Source: Methylotenera oryzisoli
GTDB taxonomy: Bacteria; Pseudomonadota; Gammaproteobacteria; Burkholderiales; Methylophilaceae
Assembly: GCA_945907735.1 (NCBI GenBank)
Contig: CAMDTL010000001.1
Span: 1 to 64,000 of the forward strand
Reading direction: 5' to 3'
DNA: 64,000 bases
The position numbers were made by a program, and so were the translations under genes. Of the stretch, positions 44,410 to 52,085 are shown one piece after another (the stretch's first letter is position 1; each line of letters starts with the position of its first letter). The notes below the pieces were generated by a model that did no database searches, was not told the origin of the DNA, and worked only from the letters and a program-made list of their open reading frames with translations.

Positions 44410-44994
44410 TTAATTAATATACTCAAACACTTTAACTACTTTATCCGCGCCATCGGTGGTGCGGGCAATTTCTGCCGCCGCCTCAGCCTCAGTTTTGTTT
44501 ACCAAGCCAAGCAAATACACCACCCTATTTTCGGTGACTACTTTGACGTAATTGGCTCGAAAGCTATTTTCGGTTACAAATTTAGTTTTTACTTTTGAGG
44601 TTAAATAGGCGTCATTGCTGCGTGAGATCAGCGATGATTTTGGCCCAACCGCAATCTCGTTGGTAATGTTACGTACATTGGGAATGGATTTTACAAACGT
44701 CTCAGCATTGGCTTTGGCGGTATCGTTGGGTACTTCGCCCGTTAGTAACACATTGCGGTTATAGCTTGTCACATTTACATGCGCTTGCTCGCCCAAGGTG
44801 GTTTCCATATAGTTAACCGCTTTTAGCTCAATATTTTCGTCTTCTACATAAATGCCAGAAGTGCGTCTATCGGCCGCAACAGCCCCGCTAGCGGCGGCTC
44901 CTCCAACGACTACTGGCACGCAAGCGGCTAGCTGTGCTGCTAAGACCGAAGCTAAAAATAGTTTGGTGACGAGTTGTTTGTTAACTAAAAACAT
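44410..44994 (-). CDS. dolP: BON-domain outer-membrane lipoprotein DolP (YraP)
   Basis: 194 residues from the ATG at 44994, which has AAGGAG upstream; the longer ORF to 45069 lacks one. Lipobox LAAC with Cys25. Two BON domains, about 70-125 and 130-190 (NVTSYNRNVLLTGEVPN; KVVTENRVVYLLGLVN). DolP supports outer-membrane integrity and BAM at division sites. Encoded just after yraN; diaA, which usually lies between them, is absent. Confidence 0.9.
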   Translation of the reverse strand: MFLVNKQLVTKLFLASVLAAQLAACVPVVVGGAAASGAVAADRRTSGIYVEDENIELKAVNYMETTLGEQAHVNVTSYNRNVLLTGEVPNDTAKANAETFVKSIPNVRNITNEIAVGPKSSLISRSNDAYLTSKVKTKFVTENSFRANYVKVVTENRVVYLLGLVNKTEAEAAAEIARTTDGADKVVKVFEYIN

Positions 44995-45052
44995 TGAGAA
45001 CTCCTTAAGTTGAGGTCGGCACTGAAGCAGAATGTGAAAAATGATACGCGAA

Positions 45053-45418
45053 TTATGTTTCAAAAGCATTACGAATCCATTCGATGTGATTTAAGTCAGC
45101 TTTATTCATTAAAATTGCGTCGAAACGACAGGCGGTTTGGTTTTGATTTTTAACCTGTTGTTGTAAATAATATTGCGCAGTGAGTATCAATTTTTGTTGT
45201 TTCTGTGGTGTAATGCTGTTGGCAGCGCTGCCAAATTGGCTGTTGGATCGAAGCCTTACCTCAATAAATACAAGGGTTTTGGCATCTTGCATAATCAAAT
45301 CAATTTCGCCAAAACGGCAGTGGTAATTTTGTATCACCAATTTAAGGCCGTGGTTTGCCAAAAAAGTTGCAGCTAATTTTTCTGCCTCTAGGCCAGCATT
45401 GTTTTTGTTTAATAACAT
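45053..45418 (-). CDS. yraN: YraN family endonuclease-like protein (UPF0102)
   Basis: 121 residues. GLEAEKLAATFLANHGLKLVIQNYHCRFGEIDLIM (seen as two adjacent motifs) and LVFIEVRLRS give the PD-(D/E)XK-like core E...GEIDL...EVR. The usual K of EVK is Arg here. Function unknown. Divergent from rsmI, the conserved arrangement. Confidence 0.93.
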   Translation of the reverse strand: MLLNKNNAGLEAEKLAATFLANHGLKLVIQNYHCRFGEIDLIMQDAKTLVFIEVRLRSNSQFGSAANSITPQKQQKLILTAQYYLQQQVKNQNQTACRFDAILMNKADLNHIEWIRNAFET

Positions 45419-45452
45419 AGGCGATATGATGACTTTGGCTTAAAATTGAGTG

Positions 45453-46301
45453 ATGAAGCAACAAGGTACATTATATGTGGTTGCCACGCCAATCGGTAAT
45501 CTGGGCGATATTACTTTGCGTGCGCTGGAAATTCTAAAAAGCGTAGATGCCATTGCCGCTGAGGATACGCGCCATACCTCAGGCTTATTGTCGCATTTTG
45601 GCATCAGCAAAAAACTCATCACCGTGCATGAGCATAATGAGCAGCAATCAGCCGAAAAATTGCTGGTGCAACTTAAAAATGGTGAGAGTATTGGGCTAGT
45701 CACCGATGCTGGCACGCCTGCAGTCAGCGACCCTGGCGCGATTGTGGTGAATTTGGTGCGCAAAGCTGGCATAAAAGTGGTGCCAATTCCTGGTGTAAGT
45801 GCTGTGGTGGCTGCTTTGTCAGCCAGCGGCATTACGCAAAATGGTTTTTACTTTCACGGGTTTTTGCCTGCTAGCGGCGCGGCGCGGCGTAAAGTGTTAG
45901 AAAGTTTAAAATCGCAAACCGTGACTTTGGTTTTATACGAAGCGCCGCATCGCATTGTGGAATGTGTGGAAGATATTGCGCAAATTTTAGGCGGCGAGCG
46001 CCAGATTACTTTTGCGCGCGAATTGACCAAGACGTTTGAAACGATTTATACCTGCCCTGCAGGTCTTGCCAGCGCTTGGTTACAAGCCGACACAAATCAA
46101 CAACGTGGTGAATTTGTATTGCTGATAGAAGCCGCGCCCATCCTAGCAACACAAGAAATCAGCGCAGAAGCGCAACGTGTATTAAAATGCTTGCTGGCAG
46201 AGCTGCCGCTAAAGCAGGCAGTGGCTTTAGCCACTGAGATTACGCATTTGAAAAAAAATGACCTTTATGAATTTGCGCTTGCTTTAAAGCAAGCTAATTA
46301 A
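45453..46301 (+). CDS. rsmI: 16S rRNA 2'-O-methyltransferase RsmI (C1402)
   Basis: 282 residues from the ATG at 45453; a GTG directly in front is in frame. LYVVATPIGNLGDITLRALE, AAEDTRHTSGLL, LVTDAGTPAVSDPG and PGVSAVVAALSASG define the tetrapyrrole-methylase-like fold. It methylates the ribose of C1402 in 16S rRNA. Divergent from yraN with 34 bases between. Confidence 0.96.
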   Translation: MKQQGTLYVVATPIGNLGDITLRALEILKSVDAIAAEDTRHTSGLLSHFGISKKLITVHEHNEQQSAEKLLVQLKNGESIGLVTDAGTPAVSDPGAIVVNLVRKAGIKVVPIPGVSAVVAALSASGITQNGFYFHGFLPASGAARRKVLESLKSQTVTLVLYEAPHRIVECVEDIAQILGGERQITFARELTKTFETIYTCPAGLASAWLQADTNQQRGEFVLLIEAAPILATQEISAEAQRVLKCLLAELPLKQAVALATEITHLKKNDLYEFALALKQAN

Positions 46302-46331
46302 AAAAGCCTGTTAAACAAAGATAATTAACGC

Positions 46332-47372
46332 ATGACAACTAAAATTATTATTACGCGCCCCGACGATTGGCACTTGCATTTGCGCGATGGCGCGGCGCTC
46401 ACAGCGGTGCTACCAGATACCGCGCGGCAATTTGCGCGCGCTATTGTAATGCCCAATTTGCGCCCGCCAGTGACCACAACGGCGCTTGCCGCAGCCTATC
46501 GCCAGCGCATTTTGGATGCTTTGCCTAAGGGCGCACAGTTTGAGCCTTTAATGACGCTATACCTGACCGACAACACGCCGGCGCATGAAATACAAAAGGC
46601 CAAAGCCAGTGGTTTTGTGCATGGCGCTAAGCTTTATCCAGCGGGTGCGACGACGAACTCGGATTCTGGCGTGACGGATTTAATGAAATGCGCACCTGCG
46701 CTAGAAGCCATGCAGGCTATTGGTTTTCCGCTGCTGGTGCATGCAGAAGTTACCGATAGCGATGTGGATGTGTTTGACCGTGAAAAAGTATTTATCGAGC
46801 GCCATATGCTGCCTTTGCTGAAGCGCTTTCCAGGCTTGAAAGTGGTGTTCGAACACATCACTACCAAAGATGCGGCAGAATTTGTGGAAAATGCGCCAAG
46901 CAATGTTGGCGCGACCATTACTGCGCATCATTTGCTGTTAAATCGCAATGACATGTTTAAAGGTGGTATTCAGCCGCACCATTATTGTTTGCCGATTTTA
47001 AAACGCGAAGCGCATCGTGCGGCTTTGGTGAAAGCTGCCACTTCTGGCAATGTCAAATTTTTCTTAGGCACTGATAGTGCGCCTCACGCCAAACACACTA
47101 AGGAAGCCGCATGTGGCTGTGCTGGTATCTACACGGCACACGCGGCAATCGAGCTTTATGTTGAAGCGTTTGAAGCTGCAGGTAGCTTAAATAAACTAGA
47201 AGCTTTCGCCAGTTTTTACGGTGCAGATTTTTACGGTTTGCCGCGAAATAGTGAAAAAATCACGCTAGAAAAAACCAGTTGGCAGGTGCCAACTGAACTA
47301 CCGATGGGCGATGACAGTCTAGTACCACTAAGGGCTGGTCAACCAGTGCATTGGAAGTTGCTGACAGTTTAA
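46332..47372 (+). CDS. pyrC: Dihydroorotase PyrC (class II)
   Basis: 346 residues. Zinc ligands HLHLRDG at the start, carboxylated Lys in [28 protein letters not shown], and [13 protein letters not shown] near residue 250. It cyclises carbamoyl aspartate in pyrimidine synthesis. The family length and C-terminus ([13 protein letters not shown]) are complete. Confidence 0.97.
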   Translation: MTTKIIITRPDDWHLHLRDGAALTAVLPDTARQFARAIVMPNLRPPVTTTALAAAYRQRILDALPKGAQFEPLMTLYLTDNTPAHEIQKAKASGFVHGAKLYPAGATTNSDSGVTDLMKCAPALEAMQAIGFPLLVHAEVTDSDVDVFDREKVFIERHMLPLLKRFPGLKVVFEHITTKDAAEFVENAPSNVGATITAHHLLLNRNDMFKGGIQPHHYCLPILKREAHRAALVKAATSGNVKFFLGTDSAPHAKHTKEAACGCAGIYTAHAAIELYVEAFEAAGSLNKLEAFASFYGADFYGLPRNSEKITLEKTSWQVPTELPMGDDSLVPLRAGQPVHWKLLTV

Positions 47373-47389
47373 GCGTTTTGAGGTGAATT

Positions 47390-47899
47390 ATGCATAACTC
47401 GAGATGTAAACTAGGCGCGCTAATTGTTGCTACTTTAATCAGCCTAGCAAGCGTGCCAGTGCTTGCGTTTAGCACAGATGAAATTAATCAAACTAGCCTG
47501 CAGCGTGATTTTAAGTTGTTGGATGTGGATAGCGATGGAAAATTAAGTGCTGCCGAAATCAAAAAAGACAGCATGTTTGATTTTCGTAGCTTCAGCAAGG
47601 CAGATAAAAACCACAATGGTAGTTTGAATCAAGACGAACATGCGACATATAAATCGAAAGTGCAGCAAGAGGAAGCCAAGCAGGCCGCTAGCGACAGCGC
47701 GATTACTACAAAAAATAAATCTAAATATTTAATCGAAAAGAACTTTAAAAGCTTTAAAGTGAGTGTAGAAACTAAAGACAATATCGTGGTACTCAGCGGT
47801 TTTGTAGATAACCAAGCTACCAAAAATCGTGCCGAGCAAATTGCCACCAGTGTAAAAGGTGTTAAATCAGTAAAAAATGGCTTGCTGGTAAAACCTTAA
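47390..47899 (+). CDS. Secreted EF-hand pair plus BON-domain protein
   Basis: 169 residues. Signal peptide about 1-26 (PVLA), two EF-hand loops at 45-56 (DVDSDGKLSAAE) and 72-83 (DKNHNGSLNQDE), and one BON-like domain at about 113-167 (VETKDNIVVLSGFVDN). Both loops have canonical Ca-type ligands and Glu at position 12, without the Pro at position 2 typical of lanmodulin. Likely periplasmic, perhaps envelope-binding like other BON proteins. Starts 17 bases after pyrC and ends at a hairpin terminator. Confidence 0.82.
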   Translation: MHNSRCKLGALIVATLISLASVPVLAFSTDEINQTSLQRDFKLLDVDSDGKLSAAEIKKDSMFDFRSFSKADKNHNGSLNQDEHATYKSKVQQEEAKQAASDSAITTKNKSKYLIEKNFKSFKVSVETKDNIVVLSGFVDNQATKNRAEQIATSVKGVKSVKNGLLVKP

Positions 47900-47907
47900 A
47901 ACTCTTA

Positions 47908-47934
47908 GCGGATTAAAATTTGAATCCGCCTTTT
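47908..47934 (+). terminator. Terminator after the EF-hand/BON gene
   Basis: GCGGATT-AAAATTTG-AATCCGC, 7-bp stem followed by C and four T, 8 bases after the stop. Confidence 0.75.
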
Positions 47935-48003
47935 CGTATAGTTAATCTGTCGGGCATTTTGCATTCATTAAAGCGTATTGTATAGATATGCTAAAATGGT
48001 GCT

Positions 48004-48306
48004 GAAGCTAGCTAGACAGTCGCCGCTTAGCAATAAGGGGAGGAAAGTCCGGGCTGCACAGAGCGAGATGACGGCTAACGGCCGTACGCCGTGAGGCGAG
48101 GAATAGGGCCACAGAGACGAGTATGCCGCAAGGCGGACGTGAAACGCGGTAACCTCCATCTGCAGCAAGACCAAATAGGCTGGCAATAGGCGTGGCTCGC
48201 GCTGTCAGCGGGTAGGTTGCTTGAGCGCATGAGTAATTGTGCGCCTAGATGAATGACTGTTACGTGTAGCAATGCACGACAAAACCCGGCTTATCGGCTA
48301 GCTTCA
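48004..48306 (+). ncRNA. rnpB: RNase P RNA, bacterial class A, compact form
   Basis: 5' GAAGCTAGCTAG pairs with 3' CTAGCTTC (helix P1). The conserved core GAGGAAAGTCCGGGCT (about 48040-48056), GCAGCAAGACCAAATAGG (P15 side) and ACAAAACCCGGCTTATCGG at the 3' end identify rnpB. The catalytic RNA trims tRNA 5' leaders. Only about 303 bases long. Between GTGAAA and the GCAGCAAGACC block there are just about 20 bases, where class A RNAs normally carry helices P13 and P14, so these seem to be missing. Ends are approximate. Confidence 0.93.
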
Positions 48307-48468
48307 CTTCTTCTTATTTTAATCCCTGCATGCAATTCAATCACATAATCAGTAATGCCGATATTTCACATTCACTTAATTTTATACGTTATTGATTATT
48401 AACGTATTTGTTTTTACACAAAAATTCGCTAAGTCTTTGTCTTATAAAGAAAAAATGTCAAAAAGTGC
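48307..48468. other. Spacer between rnpB and the mraZ promoter
   Basis: AT-rich and without a credible open frame. It contains one terminator-like hairpin (48384-48415). The remaining part of the 320-base gap before mraZ holds the promoter and the MraZ boxes, listed separately. Confidence 0.6.
48384..48415 (+). terminator. Possible terminator of the rnpB transcript
   Basis: ATACGTTA-TTGATTAT-TAACGTAT, 8-bp AT-rich perfect stem, then TTGTTTTT. It is about 80 bases beyond the mature RNase P RNA. A weak stem, so moderate confidence. Confidence 0.5.
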
Positions 48469-48497
48469 TTGCAAAGCATTTTTTTTTTAACTATAGT
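48469..48497 (+). promoter_or_regulatory. Promoter of the dcw cluster (PmraZ)
   Basis: TTGCAA (48469-48474), exactly 17 bases, TATAGT (48492-48497). Predicted start near 48504, directly in front of the three MraZ boxes, leaving a leader of about 120 bases before mraZ. Confidence 0.8.
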
Positions 48498-48504
48498 TAA
48501 GTTT

Positions 48505-48530
48505 GTGGGAAAAAGTGGGTTTTTGTGGGG
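48505..48530 (+). promoter_or_regulatory. MraZ operator: three GTGGG boxes at 10-base spacing
   Basis: GTGGG occurs at 48505-48509, 48515-48519 and 48525-48529, separated by AAAAA- and TTTTT-type spacers so that each box faces the same side of the helix. MraZ of other bacteria binds such TGGGN5 repeats upstream of its own gene. Located immediately downstream of the predicted transcription start, it should mediate autorepression of the dcw operon. Confidence 0.88.
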
Positions 48531-48626
48531 AATGACTAACTCAAGCTAGGGGTGGTTAGTGATTCCTCACTTTTTGACCCAACAAACCCAAATAAACAAT
48601 AGAAATTATAAGGCTTTTATTCAACC

Positions 48627-49073
48627 ATGTTTCGCGGTGCAACAAACTTAAGTATGGATGCAAAAGGTAGGCTAGCAGTGCCCGCCAAGCATAGAGACGT
48701 GCTATTGACGCAATCTGCAGGCAATGTGGTATTGACGGCTCACCCGCATGGATGCTTGTTGCTGTATCCACAACCCGCGTGGGAGCCGATTCAAGCCAAA
48801 ATGATGGACTTATCGAGTTTTGATAAACAGTCATCCAGCTTGCAGCGCCTATTGGTAGGCTATGCAGAGGATATTACGATTGATACGGCGGGCCGTATGT
48901 TGGTTTCACCCGCTTTGCGCGAGTTTGCAAGTTTAGAAAAAGATGTGATGTTAATTGGACAAGGCAGCCATTTTGAAATGTGGAATATGAACGCGTGGCG
49001 TAAACAGCTTGAAAACGTCATGGGTGGCGATGGCATTGAGATGCCAGCAGAATTAGAAGGTTTTTCACTATGA
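48627..49073 (+). CDS. mraZ: Transcriptional regulator MraZ
   Basis: 148 residues, two AbrB-like halves: FRGATNLSMDAKGRLAVPAKHRD (D.KGR motif) and DITIDTAGRMLVSPALREFA (D..GR motif). It binds DNA as a ring-shaped oligomer and represses the dcw cluster. First gene of the cluster, stop overlapping rsmH. Operators are visible 100 bases upstream. Confidence 0.96.
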   Translation: MFRGATNLSMDAKGRLAVPAKHRDVLLTQSAGNVVLTAHPHGCLLLYPQPAWEPIQAKMMDLSSFDKQSSSLQRLLVGYAEDITIDTAGRMLVSPALREFASLEKDVMLIGQGSHFEMWNMNAWRKQLENVMGGDGIEMPAELEGFSL

Positions 49074-50074
49074 TGATGGGCGCGAACTCGGCGCCCAAAC
49101 CACCCCCAAGCTCGGCCCCAGCATCGCCAGCAATTATGTCAACAGCTTCTGCTCACATCACGGTTTTACTTAACGAGGCAGTTGATGCGCTGAATATTAA
49201 GCCGAATGGCACCTATATCGATGGCACATTCGGACGTGGCGGGCACAGCAAGAAAATATTATCTAAACTAGGTAATGCGGGTCGTTTGTTTGCGATGGAT
49301 AGAGATTTAGCGGCAATAGAAACAGGTAGGCAAATTCAGGACGCTCGATTTTGTATTGAGCATCGGCATTTTTCAGAAATCAATCAATTGGCAGTAGTTA
49401 ATCATTTAACAAGTGTAGATGGCATTTTGCTGGATTTGGGTATTTCATCGCCACAAATCGATGAAGGCGAACGAGGTTTTAGTTTTAGGTTTGATGGTCC
49501 GCTGGATATGCGCATGGATCAAACGCGTGGCAAAACAGTGGCAGAGCTGTTGTCTACAATTTCAGAACAGCAATTAGGAGAGGTAATAAAACATTATGGT
49601 GAAGAGCGGTTTGCTAAGCAGGTTGCAAGGGCGATTATTAAGGAGCGCACAGACGGGCGCGCCATCACCACTACAGGGCAGCTTGCCGCGATCGTGGCAA
49701 GCGCAATCCCCAAGGTCGAGCCAGGACAGAACCCAGCCACGCGTACCTTTCAAGCTTTACGGATTTTCATCAATCAGGAGCTTGAGGAGTTGTCGCTAAT
49801 ATTGCCGCAATGCTTGAGTCTATTGGCCGCGGGCGGAAGATTGGTGGTGATTAGCTTTCATTCGCTAGAAGATAGAATTGTGAAAAGGTTTATTCAAAAT
49901 GAACAAAATCGCGATGATTTACCTGCAAATTTTCCAATTAAAGCAAAAGATTTACCGCAGCCGAGGCTGGTTTCGATAGGCAAAGCCATCAAGCCAAGCT
50001 CAATGGAAATTAAGCAAAACGTGCGCTGCAGAAGCGCAATAATGCGTGTGGCAGAGAGAACGACTACCGCATGA
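49070..50074 (+). CDS. rsmH: 16S rRNA (cytosine1402-N4)-methyltransferase RsmH (MraW)
   Basis: 334 residues from the ATG overlapping the mraZ stop (GAAGG nine bases upstream). Core begins at HITVLLNEAVDAL; GTFGRGGHSKKIL is the SAM site, LDLGISSPQIDEGERGFSF and DMRMDQ follow. The first 22 residues are a Pro/Ala/Ser-rich extension absent from most RsmH; an ATG at 49136 would remove it but has no ribosome-binding site. Pairs with RsmI at the same nucleotide C1402. Confidence 0.96.
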   Translation: MMMGANSAPKPPPSSAPASPAIMSTASAHITVLLNEAVDALNIKPNGTYIDGTFGRGGHSKKILSKLGNAGRLFAMDRDLAAIETGRQIQDARFCIEHRHFSEINQLAVVNHLTSVDGILLDLGISSPQIDEGERGFSFRFDGPLDMRMDQTRGKTVAELLSTISEQQLGEVIKHYGEERFAKQVARAIIKERTDGRAITTTGQLAAIVASAIPKVEPGQNPATRTFQALRIFINQELEELSLILPQCLSLLAAGGRLVVISFHSLEDRIVKRFIQNEQNRDDLPANFPIKAKDLPQPRLVSIGKAIKPSSMEIKQNVRCRSAIMRVAERTTTA

Positions 50075-50346
50075 CGCGCCTGAATCTTATTTTATTTTTT
50101 GTGCTTATCTTGGTGAGTTTGAGTATCGTGACCTCGCAACACAAGGCGCGAAAATTGTATTTTGAGTTAGAGCAACAGCAAGCATTGGGCAAACAATACG
50201 ATACCGAGTATGGTCAGTTGCAGCTGGAACAAAGCACGTGGGCCATGCATTCGCGCGTAGAAGAATTGGCTGCGAAAAGATTAAACATGCAAGTGCCCGA
50301 TGCAAAGCGCATACAAGTTATCTCACTAGAAGACATGGCGCGCTAA
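50071..50346 (+). CDS. ftsL: Cell division protein FtsL
   Basis: 91 residues: short cytoplasmic tail, one membrane helix (about 4-20, LILFFVLILVSLSIV), then a periplasmic coiled coil with YFELEQQQALGKQYDTEY and ending RIQVISLEDMAR. FtsL forms the FtsQLB scaffold. Overlaps rsmH by ATGA. Confidence 0.93.
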   Translation: MTRLNLILFFVLILVSLSIVTSQHKARKLYFELEQQQALGKQYDTEYGQLQLEQSTWAMHSRVEELAAKRLNMQVPDAKRIQVISLEDMAR

Positions 50347-50348
50347 AC

Positions 50349-52085
50349 ATGGCCTATAACCACCCGCAGCATCACATCGTTAAGCTAGCTGCTTGGCGCA
50401 GGCGCGTGCTGCTCATTGGTGTGTTGGTGCTGTTTGCAGGCTTGTTTATGCGCGGCATTTATTTGCAAAGTTTACACAAAGAATTTTTGCAGCAAAAAGG
50501 TGATGCGCGTTATAGCCGTGCTTTGGTGCTGCAAGCGCATCGCGGCAAAATTACTGATAGAAATGGAGGGTTGCTGGCCACTAGTAGCCCTGTAGAATCG
50601 GTTTGGGCCAGTCCGCCAGATGTAAAGATTAGCAAATTACAAAAAACCGCATTAGCAAAACTGTTGATGATTAAAACCAAAGACATTGACAAAAAAATCG
50701 CCAATAGAGAACGTGAGTTTGTGTATTTAAAACGCCGCATTGCACCCGCTTTAGCCGCAAAAGTCATGAGTTTAGACATTCCAGGTGTATTTTTGCAACG
50801 AGAATACAAACGTTTTTATCCAGCTAGTGATGTCACTGCGCATTTGGTGGGCTTCACGGGCATTGATGATAACGGCCAGGAAGGTTTCGAGTTGGCGAAA
50901 AATAATCTGCTTTCTGGCAAGCCTGGTAGTCGGCGCGTGATTCAAGATAGGCAAGGCCATATTGTTGAAGATTTAGAGGCCGTCAAGGTTCCGCAAGATG
51001 GGCATGATTTGGTGCTGAGCATTGATCGACATATTCAATATTTGGCGTTTAGAGAGCTTGCCAAGGCAGTAGAAAAGCACAAAGCAAAAGCAGGTGCGGT
51101 AGTGGTGTTAGATGCTAAAACGGGCGAAGTATTGGCTATGGTGAATTTGCCAACCTATAACCCCAACAACCCAGTCAATATCAAAGGAAAAACGCGCAAT
51201 CGCGCGATTACTGATATGTTTGAGCCAGGCTCCACCATGAAGCCAGTTGCAGCATCAGCCGCCATGCAATTTGGTGATTTCAAGCCTGATACTAAGATTC
51301 AAACTGCACCAGGGACTTTAAGTATCGGGCCTGCCACCATTCATGATACGCATCCGCAAGGTGTTTTAACCGTGGCGCAAGTGATACAAAAATCATCCAA
51401 TGTGGGTGCGGCTAAAATGGCGTTAAGCCTAAAAAGAGAAGAGCTTTGGAGCACGTTTAATCAGCTTGGTTTTGGGTCGCGCTCAAATATTGGTTTTCCT
51501 GGTGAAGCGTCAGGCATCTTGCGAGGGTATAAATCATGGCGACCTATCGAGCAGGCGACGATGTCGTTCGGTCACGGTATCAGCGTTACCTTGTTGCAAC
51601 TTGCGCGTGCTTATACGGTATTTGCTAACGAAGGTGAGTTAAAGCCAGTTTCATTCATTAAGTTGGCCGAATCACCAGTGGGGCAGCAAGTCTTTTCTGC
51701 ACAAGTGGCCAATGACGTGAAAAATATGCTGGAGATGGTCGTACAGCCAGGTGGCACCGCATTAAGGGCGCAGGTTGCAGGTTATCGCGTTGCAGGCAAA
51801 ACGGGTACCGCGCATAAAATTGGTGGTACAGGATATGAGCCAGATAAATATGTAGGTTCGTTTGTGGGCATGGCGCCTGCATCAAACCCGCGCTTAATTA
51901 TGGCGGTGATGATAGATGAGCCTAGTATTGAAAATGAGCAGTATTACGGCGGCATTGTGGCGGCACCAGTATTTAGTGCCGTAATGGCAGATGCGCTGCG
52001 CATGTTAGCTGTACCGCAAGACTCGCCCAATACCAATATCGTTATTCCATCTGAGTCAATTGAAGATGTGAAAGAGGTGGTATGA
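50349..52085 (+). CDS. ftsI: Peptidoglycan D,D-transpeptidase FtsI (PBP3)
   Basis: 578 residues from the ATG at 50349, two bases after ftsL; upstream in-frame codons lie inside ftsL. One N-terminal membrane helix (about 20-40), dimerisation domain, then transpeptidase with nucleophile Ser295 (STMK), Ser349 (SSN) and Lys484 (KTG). It cross-links septal peptidoglycan with FtsW. Overlaps murE by ATGA. Confidence 0.97.
   Translation: MAYNHPQHHIVKLAAWRRRVLLIGVLVLFAGLFMRGIYLQSLHKEFLQQKGDARYSRALVLQAHRGKITDRNGGLLATSSPVESVWASPPDVKISKLQKTALAKLLMIKTKDIDKKIANREREFVYLKRRIAPALAAKVMSLDIPGVFLQREYKRFYPASDVTAHLVGFTGIDDNGQEGFELAKNNLLSGKPGSRRVIQDRQGHIVEDLEAVKVPQDGHDLVLSIDRHIQYLAFRELAKAVEKHKAKAGAVVVLDAKTGEVLAMVNLPTYNPNNPVNIKGKTRNRAITDMFEPGSTMKPVAASAAMQFGDFKPDTKIQTAPGTLSIGPATIHDTHPQGVLTVAQVIQKSSNVGAAKMALSLKREELWSTFNQLGFGSRSNIGFPGEASGILRGYKSWRPIEQATMSFGHGISVTLLQLARAYTVFANEGELKPVSFIKLAESPVGQQVFSAQVANDVKNMLEMVVQPGGTALRAQVAGYRVAGKTGTAHKIGGTGYEPDKYVGSFVGMAPASNPRLIMAVMIDEPSIENEQYYGGIVAAPVFSAVMADALRMLAVPQDSPNTNIVIPSESIEDVKEVV

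Noticed and set aside
47390-47899. Lanmodulin-like lanthanide protein
   Set aside because: Only two EF-hands, no Pro at loop position 2 and a BON domain; it does not fit lanmodulin, so only a general EF-hand call is kept.
48036-48272. Antisense open frames across RNase P RNA
   Set aside because: Structured RNA gene; the frames have no start signals or known domains.
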